A stretch of DNA of 64,000 bases, from contig NZ_AP024412.1 in the NCBI RefSeq assembly GCF_016865445.1, forward strand, positions 682,001 through 746,000. The letters run 5' to 3'. Both the position numbers and the translations under genes were made by a program. Shown here piece after piece: positions 35,346 to 46,280 of the stretch. Position 1 is the stretch's first letter; each line of letters opens with the position of its first letter. Under the pieces are notes generated by a model. The model was not told where the DNA came from. It saw nothing but the letters and a program-made list of their open reading frames with translations, and made no database searches. This DNA comes from Mariniplasma anaerobium (GTDB taxonomy: Bacteria; Bacillota_I; Bacilli_A; Acholeplasmatales; Acholeplasmataceae).

Positions 35346-37858
35346 AAAAAAGATTTATATTTACCGTTTTAATGTTATTAGCTGTATTTACTTTAGTTGC
35401 ATGTGGTGAAACAGAAACACCTGAAGTGACTTTATCAGCAATTACTTTTAGCGGAGTTGACAATGTCACTCTAGACTTTGATGCAGATTTCAATGTATTA
35501 GATGGCGTAACAGCGACAGGTAATAATGATGTAGATTACTCAGATTTAATTACGTATTCTCACGTAGCTACAACAATTATTACAGATGATGTATTAGATA
35601 CAACAGTGACTGGACAACATGCGATTAAGTATGAAGTAGAAGTCGATGGCATATTAGCACAAGTATTTAGAATGGTTACGGTTAGTGAACCGGCAGCTGT
35701 TGAAGGTCAAATGCTAGTTAATGCTGATTTCTCACAAGGTACTGCAGGTTGGGATGGCAGTGCAGTTTATATTGCAGATGGTGCTGAAATGACTTTATCT
35801 ACAGAAGATTTTGATGGCAATCTTGCATTTAAAGCTGAAGTTGTTGTTGGTGCTAATGTTTGGACTCCAAGATTTGGCCAAATGAATGTACCTTTTGAAG
35901 ATGGCAAGACATATGAAATTTCATTTAAAGCTAAATCAAGCGCAGAAAAAATAATTAATTTACAAGTTGGTGAAATATTAGCTGGTGCACCTTACTGGAA
36001 TGATTTTAAACCAGGGTTAACTATTACTAAAACTATCACAACTGAATGGGCTACATATTCATATAAATTCACTATGAATCAAGATAATCAAGCTGGTGGT
36101 ATCTTATTTGAAATGGGTACTATAGGAAGTAATGCAGTTAATGCAACTTTATGGTTTGATGATATTACAATAACTGAAACAACTCCAGATCTTGATGAAA
36201 CAGCTCCAGCTTTCACTGGATTAGCTGCATCAAAATCTATTTTAGTTGGTGCTGATTTTGTTCCAATGGCAGGCGTTACTGCGTTTGACATTGTTGATGG
36301 CGATGTTACAGAAGATGTAGTTGTTGAAATTAAGGATTCAATGGATGCTGTTGTTCAATCAGTAGACACATCAGTTGAAGGAACTTATACACTTACTTAT
36401 ACTGTAAGTGATGTTGCTGGCAATGAAGCTGAATTCGTTGTTACTTTAGAAATCGTTGGAATGCAATTTAGTGATACTAATTTAATTGTAAATCCATCAT
36501 TTGAAGCTGATCTTAATGTTGAAACTCCTGAATGGGCTTTATGGCAACAAGATGGTTATTGGGCAACACCAGCTCCAGTTGTGGTTACAGAACTTGATAC
36601 AACTGCTGGAACTTATTCACTAGATATTACTGGTGGTGGAGATGCTGCATGGGCAGTTCAATTTTCTCAAGATGGAATTGAACTTGTTGAAGGTAACACA
36701 TATCGCTTAACTGTAATGGTTCAAGCAGAAGTTGCAAGAAAGATAAATGTAGCAGTAGGTTATGGTGACCCATGGGTTCAATATGCTAGATTTGATGGTC
36801 AAGATGTTGCAACTGATGAAACAACTTTAGAATTCTTATTTACAGTTTCTCAAGCAACGCATGAAGTTAAAGTAGTCTTTGAACTTGGTTCACAAGATGG
36901 CTTTGCTGATGGCTTAGTAACATTTAGTGAAGTTAAATTACAAGAAGCATTATTAGATGACATCATTATGAATGGTCAATTTAATACTGGTTGGGAACTA
37001 TGGTTCCAAGACTGGGGAGATGCTCCAACAGTTACACTAGATCGTACAAATGGTTCATTTGATCTTGCGATTGATAAAGGTGGAGATGCTTTCTGGGCTG
37101 TTCAATTTAACCAATTAGTTGATTTAGAAGCTGCTACAACATATACACTTTCATTTGATGCAAGTGCTACAGTAGCAAGAAATATTAATATTGAACTTTT
37201 AGGCACATCTCTTGAAGGTGATTCAAAAGGGTCATTCGATTTAACAACAGGTGTACAAACATTTACAGTTGATATTACAACTACTGATGCACTTACAGCT
37301 GCTAAATTAAGTTTCGAAATGGGCGCAACTGGATCATTTGCTGCAGGTACTGTTTCTCTTGACAATATTTCATTAAAAGTTAAAGATGATGCAGAAGCAG
37401 AAGAACTAATTATCAATGGTGATGCAACATCAGTTCCATACTTTATGTATGATAATGCTGGTGAAGGTGCAGGCACAATGGTTTTAGGCGAAAATAGTGC
37501 AGTTATTGATGTAACTACATTAGGTTCACAACCTTATACTCCTCATTTCTATCAAATGATTGAAGGACTTACTCCTGGCGATTATGTATTAAAAATTGTC
37601 TTAGACTCAACAGTTGATAGAGACTTAAGAGTTAACATGGTATTACCAGATTCTGGATATGCAAGTATCTTAGCTGACGGTTCTGTTGACTTTGGTGTTG
37701 TTTCAACTGAAACTAACGTTGTTTATGTAACATTTACAGTGACAAATGAAGTTACTAATGTTAAATTAGAATTAGACTTTGGTACATTAACTGATTTAAC
37801 ATCTGCTGTTGGTGTATTTACAATTTATGAAGTGTTAGTATATCAAGATTTAAATTAA
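35342..37858 (+). CDS. Surface lipoprotein with several carbohydrate-binding-type modules
   Basis: The lipoprotein signal ends in FTLVACGE (Cys about residue 21). A short Ig-like domain follows. Then come CBM4/9-like jelly-roll modules that begin LVNADFSQGTAGWDG (about 125-280), LIVNPSFEADLNV (about 380-535), IIMNGQFNTGWELW (about 540-680) and LIINGDATSVPYF (about 690-838), with a DUF5011-like domain in between (AGVTAFDIVDGDVTED). No catalytic motif is visible. It probably holds beta-glucan at the cell surface. The gene overlaps the phosphorylase stop (ATGA) and precedes the sugar-binding protein by 17 nt. Confidence 0.82.
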   Translation: MKKRFIFTVLMLLAVFTLVACGETETPEVTLSAITFSGVDNVTLDFDADFNVLDGVTATGNNDVDYSDLITYSHVATTIITDDVLDTTVTGQHAIKYEVEVDGILAQVFRMVTVSEPAAVEGQMLVNADFSQGTAGWDGSAVYIADGAEMTLSTEDFDGNLAFKAEVVVGANVWTPRFGQMNVPFEDGKTYEISFKAKSSAEKIINLQVGEILAGAPYWNDFKPGLTITKTITTEWATYSYKFTMNQDNQAGGILFEMGTIGSNAVNATLWFDDITITETTPDLDETAPAFTGLAASKSILVGADFVPMAGVTAFDIVDGDVTEDVVVEIKDSMDAVVQSVDTSVEGTYTLTYTVSDVAGNEAEFVVTLEIVGMQFSDTNLIVNPSFEADLNVETPEWALWQQDGYWATPAPVVVTELDTTAGTYSLDITGGGDAAWAVQFSQDGIELVEGNTYRLTVMVQAEVARKINVAVGYGDPWVQYARFDGQDVATDETTLEFLFTVSQATHEVKVVFELGSQDGFADGLVTFSEVKLQEALLDDIIMNGQFNTGWELWFQDWGDAPTVTLDRTNGSFDLAIDKGGDAFWAVQFNQLVDLEAATTYTLSFDASATVARNINIELLGTSLEGDSKGSFDLTTGVQTFTVDITTTDALTAAKLSFEMGATGSFAAGTVSLDNISLKVKDDAEAEELIINGDATSVPYFMYDNAGEGAGTMVLGENSAVIDVTTLGSQPYTPHFYQMIEGLTPGDYVLKIVLDSTVDRDLRVNMVLPDSGYASILADGSVDFGVVSTETNVVYVTFTVTNEVTNVKLELDFGTLTDLTSAVGVFTIYEVLVYQDLN

Positions 37859-37875
37859 TAAGGGAGGACATATAG

Positions 37876-39348
37876 ATGAAAAAAATAGTTTCTCTATTAA
37901 TGGTATTAATCTTAGGATTTGTCTTAGTTGCTTGTGGTGGCGATGATCCACTAGATCCAACTGGTCCAGTTCAAACAATTCAGTTATCATATGCTGACTG
38001 GGGAGACCCAGAATTCAATCAAAAAATGATTGATGCCTTCGAAGTAAAATATCCTAATATTAAAGTTACTTTAAGAACAGATATTGAAGGTAGTGGTGAA
38101 GCATTTACTGGTAATTTAATTACTGCTGCTCAAGCAGGATTGTTACCTGATGTATTTGCGACAGATAATGTACCTACAATTATTAATGCAGGTTTAACGC
38201 TTGATGTTGCACAATATTGGGATGCTGATGTAGATACTGATTCAGTTTATGATAATATAGCTTTAACAGGTGTTTATAATGGTAAACGTTTTGCAGTTCC
38301 ATCATTCCAATTTTTAAAAGGTATAATGATTAACTTAGATATCTTTGAAGAAGCGAATTTAACAACTGTTGATGGCAAATATCGTATCGACAATGATGGC
38401 TATCCAGTAAAAGATTGGACATTCGAAGAATTTATTGAAGTTGCAAAAGCAATCAAAAACTTTGAAATTAATCCTGCTGATGATACTTTAGTAGATCCAG
38501 CTAACACTGTTGTTGGTTTAGATACATGGTATGGAAGTCCAGATTTCCAACAAGTATGGCCAATGATGGAAGACGAAAATGTTCAATATGACACATGGGA
38601 TGGAACACAATTTAATTACACATCTGATGATTGGGTTTATGCCATGGAACAAAAAGTTGAAATGCACCAATTAACTAATGGTACAACAACAAGATTCACT
38701 ACAGAAGTATATGATGCAAACACAATCTTACAACAATACTTAATTCAATTTGGTGTTGGTGCTATGGATATCGAAGGATCTTGGCAATTTTGGGTTCTTA
38801 ATGAAGCTAAAGAAACAAGTGATATAAACTTAGGTTTTTGGCCTTATCCAAGTGGAGATGCAGGTTTATTTCCGCCAACAATTCTAGATTATCAAGCAGT
38901 ATCTAGTCAAACTGATCATCCTGAAGAAGCATATTTGCTTGCAAAATGGATGACATTTGGTGAAGAAGGTTGGGAAGCTAGATTAGATTTACTAGAAGCT
39001 GACTTTGATGAAGCTGAAGCTGCTGGTATAACACCAATGTATTTAGATAGATTCCCAGTTGCTAATTATCCAGGAGTTTGGGATAGAGTTTATGATTTAG
39101 TTGATGGTATTGAAGGTATTGATTACACATTTAATCGTATCGAATATGCTAAACCAGATTTAGACAAATGGTTACCAGGATATAAAGATTTCTGGGCATG
39201 GGTTAATGATCCAGAAAATCCATATAATTGGGAAAACCTTGTTCAAGCTGGCCCACAAGCAGTTGAAACATATGCTGTTCAATGGGAAAATAAAGCAAAT
39301 GAAATTGTTCAAGGACAACTAGAAACATTAGGTTCAGATACAGAATAA
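37876..39348 (+). CDS. ABC transporter sugar-binding lipoprotein (family 1)
   Basis: This 490-residue lipoprotein (GFVLVACGGD; Cys about residue 20) has the family 1 solute-binding fold: DPEFNQKMIDAFEVKYPNIKVT, NLITAAQAGLLPDVFATDN, FQQVWPMMEDENVQYD, and many Trp residues in the C-terminal half suited to stacking on glucose rings. It should bind beta-1,3-gluco-oligosaccharides for the permeases downstream. AGGGAGG lies before the ATG. A hairpin follows the gene. Confidence 0.92.
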   Translation: MKKIVSLLMVLILGFVLVACGGDDPLDPTGPVQTIQLSYADWGDPEFNQKMIDAFEVKYPNIKVTLRTDIEGSGEAFTGNLITAAQAGLLPDVFATDNVPTIINAGLTLDVAQYWDADVDTDSVYDNIALTGVYNGKRFAVPSFQFLKGIMINLDIFEEANLTTVDGKYRIDNDGYPVKDWTFEEFIEVAKAIKNFEINPADDTLVDPANTVVGLDTWYGSPDFQQVWPMMEDENVQYDTWDGTQFNYTSDDWVYAMEQKVEMHQLTNGTTTRFTTEVYDANTILQQYLIQFGVGAMDIEGSWQFWVLNEAKETSDINLGFWPYPSGDAGLFPPTILDYQAVSSQTDHPEEAYLLAKWMTFGEEGWEARLDLLEADFDEAEAAGITPMYLDRFPVANYPGVWDRVYDLVDGIEGIDYTFNRIEYAKPDLDKWLPGYKDFWAWVNDPENPYNWENLVQAGPQAVETYAVQWENKANEIVQGQLETLGSDTE

Positions 39349-39368
39349 AGATAAATAAAAGAGTAGAT

Positions 39369-39391
39369 AGAGGAGATGGAAATCTCCTCTT
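39369..39391 (+). other. Intergenic mRNA hairpin after the sugar-binding protein gene
   Basis: AGAGGAGAT pairs with ATCTCCTCT around a short loop. No T run follows, so it is probably a 3'-end stabiliser or partial attenuator that lets the binding protein be made in excess over the permeases (inference). Confidence 0.65.
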
Positions 39392-39415
39392 GACACTATA
39401 TTTTTGGAGGGTAAT

Positions 39416-42400
39416 ATGAAAAAAACAAAAGATATTTTAAAAAAAGGAATGGCACATATAGAGGCGTTTTTTAAGTTGCTTACCATTAAGAAATGGCTGA
39501 TATTAACCTTTTCTGTATTACTAGTGACGATTATTACAGTTTCTTTTTTTAAAGTATCTTCAAATCATGATTTTTATGCTACACAAGAATTATCTTATGA
39601 TTATAGTAATCAAAGTCTTTCGCAAGCATATAATCAAACGCTATATAGTGAGCTAAAACAAAATTATATAGAAAATAACATTCAAGATACTCAAGTAGAA
39701 GAAACAGTAACTACTTTAGAGATGGTCGGTGATTTTGTTGATGTAAATGATGTTAACTATGGTGAAATAGTGCAAGATTACCAATCACAAAAATCTAATA
39801 GTAATGATATTTTATTATTAAAAGAAAATAATGATATTACGTGGACTCATAATGAAAGTGAATCTGGGTTGTATTATTTAGCAATTGACTTTTATGAAAT
39901 TCAAGATAACATTAATCAAGCACAAATCGAAATATCAATTAATGGTGAACCACAATTTTATGAGGCTCAAACTATTGTATTAAAATCAAAATGGGTTTAT
40001 GACACATATGACTTCATGCTTGATCGTTATGAAAATGAAATTATGCCAAGTTCTCATAAAGTAAAAGAATGGACATATCAAAATATATATGACTACCGTG
40101 GTATGCATCCAGGTTATTTTGCATTTTATTTAGAACAAGGTGATGAACTTTCTATTTCTTATGTTAATCAAGAAGTTTTAATTGGTCAAATATATTATGT
40201 ACAAAACGAATCATTTATGACTTATGATAATTATTTAAATATGTATCCGACTGCTAACGTTGTTGAAGATGAAATAACAGTATCAGCAAGAAATATCTTA
40301 TATCGTAACAATCCATCGATTAGACTTAGAACAGAACAAGATCCATCAAACTTATATTATGACACACAATTTTTAAGATTAAATACAATCTTTGGTGATT
40401 CTTGGCAAAATTCTGGTGATGAAATTGCGTATGAAATAGATGTTGAAGAAGCAGGATTTTATCATTTATCATTTAAATATAGACAATACATGATTAAAGA
40501 TATGACTGTATTTAGAAAGATTAGAATTAATGGTGAAGTTCCTTTTGATTTATTTGAAAGTTACGCATTTCCATATACGACTAATTTCATTAATCGTACA
40601 TTATCAGATTCAGATGGTGAGTCCATTAAAGTTTATTTAGAAGCTGGTACAAATGAAATTGTATTAGAATCAGTCAATTATCCTTATCGTGACACAATTG
40701 AAACTATTCAATATGTCATGAGTAATATTCAAGCATTAGCTCTAGACGTTAAACGTTACACCAGTGGCGGAACTGATAAATATAGAGACTGGGATATCGA
40801 AGCATATTTTCCAGAAGCAAGTGATAATATCACAAGTTGGGCAAGACTATTAGAAGAAACTTATGATGTTTTATTACCATTATCTGATATAGAACAACCT
40901 TCTGAGATTGCAAACTTGATGGTTGCGGCTAAGAGATTAGATAATATTGCATCTGACATTAATAAACTACCTTCTATGATGGTTCAATTTTCTGATGGAG
41001 ATTCATCAATTAATCAAATATTAGGCGATTTAATGCAAAGATTACTAAGAACAAATCTAGAAATGGAACGTATGATTGTTCATGGAGATGTAAAAATTGA
41101 AAAACCATATGCTAATATATTTGTTCGCTTTTTTGAAGGAACAAAACGATTAGTTTTATCATTTGTTAATAACCCATATTCTGCATCTGATAGAAACGAT
41201 GAAGATATAACGGTTTGGGTTAACCATCCAAGACAATACATTGAAGTCATGCAAGCTTTAATTGATCAATATTATCAAGGAAATAGAAAAGTTACATTAT
41301 CACAAATGCCAGATCAAAATAAATTGATTTTAGCGAATGCATCAAATCAAGCACCAGATTTAGCCATTGGTGTTGATCACTGGATTCCATATGAATTTGC
41401 GATAAGAGATGCAGCATTAGATTTAAGACAATTTTCAGGGTATGAAGATACAGTTAACAATTTTACTAAAGGAGCTATGATTCCTTATGTCTTTCAAGAT
41501 GGGGTTTACGGTTTACCGGAAACACAAGATTTCTGGGTAACTTATTATAGAAAAGATATATTAAACAGTATTGGGATAACTGAAATACCTCAGACATGGG
41601 AAGAAATCATTGAGATCCTGCCTTTGTTACAAAGTTATGGCATGAATTATTTTGTACCATTAGCACAGTATAGTGGACTTAAACCATATGTTGCAACACT
41701 ACCATTTATTTATCAATTTGGTGGTGATTTATATGCATCTGATGGTATGTCTACAGCAATTAACTCAGAAGAAACATTAGAAGGTATAACTTTAATGAGT
41801 GATTTATTTACTTTATATAACCTTCCTAAGTATGTTCCTAACTTTTATAATCATTTTAGATATGGTCTGCTACCTATTGGTATATCAAATCTATCAACTT
41901 ATATTTTATTAGAAACAGCAGCAGTTGAACTTGATGGTCTATGGGAAATGGATTTACATCCTGGCGTATATAATGAAGAACTTGATGAAATCGTGAGATA
42001 TTCATCTGTAGGCGGTCAATCATCAATGATTATGAGTTCTACTGAATATCCAGAAGAATCATGGGATTTCTTAAATTGGTGGATGTCAACATCCGTTCAA
42101 AGTGAATTTGCATTTTTATTACAATCTACATATGGGCAAGCATATTTTTGGAATACAGCTAATATAGAAGCATTCAAAAATATTTCAATGCCAGATGAAT
42201 ATAAACAAATCATATTAGAACAATGGGAATATGGAGTTGAAGCTTCAAGAATTCCTGGGGCATATATGGTTGAACGATCTATTAGTAATGCATGGACATC
42301 TATAGTATTTGATGGTACAAATCCAAGACAAGCTCTAGATGAAGCGGTAAGAGTATCTAATAGAGAAATTATTTATAAAATGGCTGAATTTGGATATACA

Positions 42401-42484
42401 GAAAATGGAGAAATTATTAAAGAATATATTGTTCCGAGTATTTATAATATAGACCAATGGCTGACGGAGGTAGATCATGACTAA
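39416..42484 (+). CDS. Large membrane-anchored protein: binding-module N-half plus family 1 solute-binding domain
   Basis: This 1022-residue protein has one N-terminal membrane helix (about residues 25-45). A region of about 400 residues follows with CBM-like beta-sandwiches ([20 protein letters not shown] and [17 protein letters not shown], each with a repeated INGE-type strand), then a helical linker (about 450-585). A complete solute-binding domain ends it (about 600-1022; [53 protein letters not shown]). It thus presents a second binding protein tethered to the membrane. The ATG at 39416 has GGAGG 5 nt upstream. Confidence 0.8.
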   Translation: MKKTKDILKKGMAHIEAFFKLLTIKKWLILTFSVLLVTIITVSFFKVSSNHDFYATQELSYDYSNQSLSQAYNQTLYSELKQNYIENNIQDTQVEETVTTLEMVGDFVDVNDVNYGEIVQDYQSQKSNSNDILLLKENNDITWTHNESESGLYYLAIDFYEIQDNINQAQIEISINGEPQFYEAQTIVLKSKWVYDTYDFMLDRYENEIMPSSHKVKEWTYQNIYDYRGMHPGYFAFYLEQGDELSISYVNQEVLIGQIYYVQNESFMTYDNYLNMYPTANVVEDEITVSARNILYRNNPSIRLRTEQDPSNLYYDTQFLRLNTIFGDSWQNSGDEIAYEIDVEEAGFYHLSFKYRQYMIKDMTVFRKIRINGEVPFDLFESYAFPYTTNFINRTLSDSDGESIKVYLEAGTNEIVLESVNYPYRDTIETIQYVMSNIQALALDVKRYTSGGTDKYRDWDIEAYFPEASDNITSWARLLEETYDVLLPLSDIEQPSEIANLMVAAKRLDNIASDINKLPSMMVQFSDGDSSINQILGDLMQRLLRTNLEMERMIVHGDVKIEKPYANIFVRFFEGTKRLVLSFVNNPYSASDRNDEDITVWVNHPRQYIEVMQALIDQYYQGNRKVTLSQMPDQNKLILANASNQAPDLAIGVDHWIPYEFAIRDAALDLRQFSGYEDTVNNFTKGAMIPYVFQDGVYGLPETQDFWVTYYRKDILNSIGITEIPQTWEEIIEILPLLQSYGMNYFVPLAQYSGLKPYVATLPFIYQFGGDLYASDGMSTAINSEETLEGITLMSDLFTLYNLPKYVPNFYNHFRYGLLPIGISNLSTYILLETAAVELDGLWEMDLHPGVYNEELDEIVRYSSVGGQSSMIMSSTEYPEESWDFLNWWMSTSVQSEFAFLLQSTYGQAYFWNTANIEAFKNISMPDEYKQIILEQWEYGVEASRIPGAYMVERSISNAWTSIVFDGTNPRQALDEAVRVSNREIIYKMAEFGYTENGEIIKEYIVPSIYNIDQWLTEVDHD

Positions 42485-43361
42485 AAGAATGAATCATCCA
42501 GCATGGTTTCTATTACCTTACTGGACACTATTTTTCGTATTTATTATTGTACCTGTTATTGCGGCAATCTTCTTATCATTTACTTATTTTAATGCAATTC
42601 AAGCTCCAACTTTTATTGGAATTACTAATTATATCGAATTGATTACGATGGATACAGTATTTATGCAATACGTTTTATCAAATACTTTAAAATTTGCATT
42701 AATAGTTGGACCTGTAGGATATTTGCTATCATTTATTCTTGCATGGGTTCTTGCACAAATACCACAAAAATATCGTACAGTTTTTGCAATCATTTTATAT
42801 TCACCATCCTTAACCATGGGTGTTGCAATGGCTTCTATGTGGCGTATCATTTTCTCTGGTGACTCACAAGGGTATTTAAATAGTTTACTTCTAAATTGGG
42901 GAGTTATATTAGAGCCTATTCAATTTTTACAATCACCTGATTACTTAATGACAATTATGATTGTAGTAAGTTTATGGAGCTCTATGGGTGTCGGCTTTTT
43001 AGCAATGCTTGCAGGTGTATTAAACATTGATCAAACATTGTATGAAGCTGCTTATGTAGATGGTATTAGAAATCGTGCACAAGAAATATTTTATATTACG
43101 ATTCCATCTATGAAACCACAAATGTTATTCGGTGCTGTTATGGCAGTTGTTACAACATTTCAAGCAGGAGGTATTGGGGTTCAATTATCTGGATCAAATC
43201 CGACACCACAATATGCTGGCCAACTCATTGTTAATCACATTGAGGACTTTGGCTTTATCAGGTATATGATGGGTTATGCAGCTACAGTTAGTGTTGTATT
43301 ACTCTTAATTGTATATTTTATTTCAAAAATAACATTTCGTATATTAGGTGAAAAGGAGTGA
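42477..43361 (+). CDS. ABC sugar permease, MalF type (pair 1)
   Basis: This 294-residue protein has six membrane helices and the EAA loop [20 protein letters not shown], which contacts the ATPase. It overlaps the preceding binding-protein gene by 8 nt and has GGAGG before the ATG. It forms a heterodimer with the next gene product for CUT1-type uptake of oligosaccharides. Confidence 0.92.
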   Translation: MTKRMNHPAWFLLPYWTLFFVFIIVPVIAAIFLSFTYFNAIQAPTFIGITNYIELITMDTVFMQYVLSNTLKFALIVGPVGYLLSFILAWVLAQIPQKYRTVFAIILYSPSLTMGVAMASMWRIIFSGDSQGYLNSLLLNWGVILEPIQFLQSPDYLMTIMIVVSLWSSMGVGFLAMLAGVLNIDQTLYEAAYVDGIRNRAQEIFYITIPSMKPQMLFGAVMAVVTTFQAGGIGVQLSGSNPTPQYAGQLIVNHIEDFGFIRYMMGYAATVSVVLLLIVYFISKITFRILGEKE

Positions 43362-43365
43362 TTAT

Positions 43366-44247
43366 ATGGCATCAGCTAGTTTCCAAGGGACAAAAATAAA
43401 TCCTACTAGGCTTCATAGAAGTCAACTACCTTTCTTTATGTTTTTAATTCCTTTTGCGACATTAATGATTTTACCGATCTTATTTATCTTTAATCATGCA
43501 TTTAAGCCTAGAAGTGAATTATTCGCATATCCACCTAGATTTTTTGTAAGAAATCCTACCTTTGATAACTTTAATGAATTATCAAGACTAGTTTCCGCAT
43601 CAGGAGTTCCTTTCTCTAGATATCTTGTTAATAGTTTGTTAGTTACAATCATTGGTGTAACACTTGCAATATTTATAACAGCATTTTCTGCTTATGCTTT
43701 ATCAAAATTAAAGTTTAGAGGCAAAAAATTATTGTTTGAAATTAATACATTAGCCTTAATGTTTGTACCTATCGCGGTTCAAATACCTAGATATTTAATT
43801 ATTGCAAGATCAGGATTAATTGATACATATGCAGCTCATATATTACCGATGATTGTCATGCCAGTTGCAATGTTTTTAATCAAGCAGTTTATTGATCAAA
43901 CACCAAATGAAATTATTGAATCTGCTAAAATTGATGGTGCATCTGAGATGCAAATCTTCTTCAAAATAGTGCTTCCAGTTATTGCACCTGCAATCGCAAC
44001 CGTAGGTATTTTAGCATTTCAAATTATATGGAATGATGTTTCAACATCTGTCTTATATATTAATGATGAATCGAAAAGAACATTAGCATTTTATATGCAA
44101 AGTTTAACATCCATTCAAGGGAATAACGTTGCTGGACAAGGGATGGCCGCAGCAGCTTCTTTGATTATGTTTGTTCCAAACTTAGTACTATTTGTATTCT
44201 TACAAGGTAAGGTCATGAATACGATGGCCCATTCAGGTATCAAATAA
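43366..44247 (+). CDS. ABC sugar permease, MalG type (pair 1)
   Basis: This 293-residue protein has six membrane helices and the EAA loop ESAKIDGASEMQIFFKIVLP. I chose the ATG at 43366, with AAGGAG 9 nt upstream, over an upstream GTG inside the previous gene. It is co-translated with its partner and with the Yip1-type gene that follows. Confidence 0.92.
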   Translation: MASASFQGTKINPTRLHRSQLPFFMFLIPFATLMILPILFIFNHAFKPRSELFAYPPRFFVRNPTFDNFNELSRLVSASGVPFSRYLVNSLLVTIIGVTLAIFITAFSAYALSKLKFRGKKLLFEINTLALMFVPIAVQIPRYLIIARSGLIDTYAAHILPMIVMPVAMFLIKQFIDQTPNEIIESAKIDGASEMQIFFKIVLPVIAPAIATVGILAFQIIWNDVSTSVLYINDESKRTLAFYMQSLTSIQGNNVAGQGMAAAASLIMFVPNLVLFVFLQGKVMNTMAHSGIK

Positions 44248-46280
44248 TGAAAAAATTATTTATAGTATTCTTTATATTTACATTATTATTCATCCCATCG
44301 TTTAAAGTTGAAGCAAATGGTCTACCATATAGCACGTATACTTATAGTAGTGCATTAAATCGTATGGTATGGACTCAAGATGCATATATCCCACTTTCTA
44401 TACAAGAAGAACTTGCTGGATATGAATTAAATGAACCAAAAGATTTAACAATTGATGATAATGATAATATTTATATTGCTGATTATGGTAATCATCGTAT
44501 TATTAAATATAGTCTGCAAGATGATATTGTTACAGTTATTGGTGAAGATATATTAGATGAACCAATGGGTGTACATGTTGGAAAAGATGGAAGTTTGTAT
44601 GTTGCAGATTTTGGATTAAAAATGGGTTTAAAATTTGTATATGATGAGATTTTATTATCATATGTATTAGAAAATACTTATGAAAAACCTACAAATACTC
44701 CATATTTTACAGATCAAGATGCATTTGACCCTACAAAGATTATTACAGATAAAGGTGATAATGTTTATATGTTATTAGCTGGGAATATCAATGGACTTGC
44801 AGAATATGAAAATTCTGGTATGTTCTTTGGTTTCTTTGGAGGTAATACGATTCCAAACACATGGGATAATATTTTGAAATACATGTTGTTTGATGAAGAT
44901 CAAAGAAGACAATGGTTCCAAATGATTCCAGATCCTGTTTATAATATAGCAGTTGATCGTGATGGATTAATCTTAACAACAACAAAAGGATCAGATGGAT
45001 ATCTAAAATTAAATATTGCTAATTTTGTTTATAATCAATCAGTTTGGGGCTTTGATTCAACAGAAGATGTATTTGTTGGACCTTATGATACAATCTTTAC
45101 GATTACATCAGAAGGCTATATCACAGAATATGCGCCTGATGGCTCTGTATTATTCGTTTTTAGTGGTCAAGATGTAAGTAATCAAAAAGGATTGTTTAAA
45201 TCGCCTACAAGTATTGCTATTGATTCTAAAAATAACATTTACGCACTGGATCAAGAGACATCTGCTTTGCAAGTGTTTATTCCAACTGAGTTTGCAAATT
45301 TAGTACATTTTGCAATCAGTCTTTACCAAGATGGTAAATATAGTGAATCATTAGAACCATGGCAAGAAGTATTAAAAATGAACAGTCTATTCGACCTTGC
45401 TAATAAAGGTATCGGTAATGCATACTTCTCAAATGAGGACTATGATCAAGCGATGGAATATTATGAAGTTGCAAGAGATCAAGATGGTTTTTCTAATGCT
45501 TTCTGGGAAGTTCGAAATGAGATGCTTTTAGATAGTGGCGAAATTATTATTTCATTTATTTTAATTGCAATTGTATTATATTTCGTGAATTACTTCACGC
45601 ATTTTATGAGATTTTTAACAGATCCAATTAAAAAATTAAAAATATATTTACAAAAATATAAGTTCTATCAAGAAATGGTGTTCCCATTTTATATATTTAA
45701 AAATCCAGCAGATGGATATTATGGTATAAAACGTGAGAAAAAAGGCTCTAATTTTACAGCAACAATTTATCTGTTACTATTCTTTTTAGCCTATATCTTA
45801 TCGATTTACAGAACAAGTTTCTTGTTTAATAATCAAATACCATCAGAGATAAATCTATTTGAACAAATGGTTACAATCTTTGTTCCATTTATATTATGGG
45901 TAGTAGCAAACTACTTAGTATGTAGTATTCGAGATGGCGAAGGTAAATTAAGTGATGTTTATCAAGCATCTGCATATACATTATTACCAATGATTATCGC
46001 TTTACCAATTATTACTATAGTATCTAATGGATTGACTTATAACGAAGCTTTCATATATGACGCACTAATGATTATTGCTTTATCAATTACAGTTATATAT
46101 TTCATCATTATGGTTAAAGAAATTCATTTCTATGATATGAGACCAACCATTGGGAATATTTTAATTTCGATATTTACAGCATTAATGATTGTCGCAGTAT
46201 TGTTCATTGTTTATTTACTATTAAATGAAGTTTATGGACTGTTTGCAGACATTGTAAGGGAGTTGATTAACCGTGGTTAA
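44247..46280 (+). CDS. NHL-repeat / TPR / Yip1-domain membrane protein
   Basis: A signal peptide (about residues 1-23) is followed by an NHL-type beta-propeller (about 45-340; NEPKDLTIDDNDNIYIADYGNHRIIKYS, GLFKSPTSIAIDSKNNIYALD). Next are a short TPR stretch (about 350-415; GNAYFSNEDYDQAMEYYEVA), one membrane helix (about 428-448) and a Yip1-type domain (about 475-677) with about five membrane helices. The propeller probably faces outside, where it could bind glucan or organise the transport proteins. The gene is embedded between permease pairs. The function is unknown and the placement suggests a transport accessory. Confidence 0.78.
   Translation: MKKLFIVFFIFTLLFIPSFKVEANGLPYSTYTYSSALNRMVWTQDAYIPLSIQEELAGYELNEPKDLTIDDNDNIYIADYGNHRIIKYSLQDDIVTVIGEDILDEPMGVHVGKDGSLYVADFGLKMGLKFVYDEILLSYVLENTYEKPTNTPYFTDQDAFDPTKIITDKGDNVYMLLAGNINGLAEYENSGMFFGFFGGNTIPNTWDNILKYMLFDEDQRRQWFQMIPDPVYNIAVDRDGLILTTTKGSDGYLKLNIANFVYNQSVWGFDSTEDVFVGPYDTIFTITSEGYITEYAPDGSVLFVFSGQDVSNQKGLFKSPTSIAIDSKNNIYALDQETSALQVFIPTEFANLVHFAISLYQDGKYSESLEPWQEVLKMNSLFDLANKGIGNAYFSNEDYDQAMEYYEVARDQDGFSNAFWEVRNEMLLDSGEIIISFILIAIVLYFVNYFTHFMRFLTDPIKKLKIYLQKYKFYQEMVFPFYIFKNPADGYYGIKREKKGSNFTATIYLLLFFLAYILSIYRTSFLFNNQIPSEINLFEQMVTIFVPFILWVVANYLVCSIRDGEGKLSDVYQASAYTLLPMIIALPIITIVSNGLTYNEAFIYDALMIIALSITVIYFIIMVKEIHFYDMRPTIGNILISIFTALMIVAVLFIVYLLLNEVYGLFADIVRELINRG

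Noticed and set aside
39369-39391. Terminator after the sugar-binding protein gene
   Set aside because: The stem is not followed by a T run, and the operon clearly continues with coupled genes.
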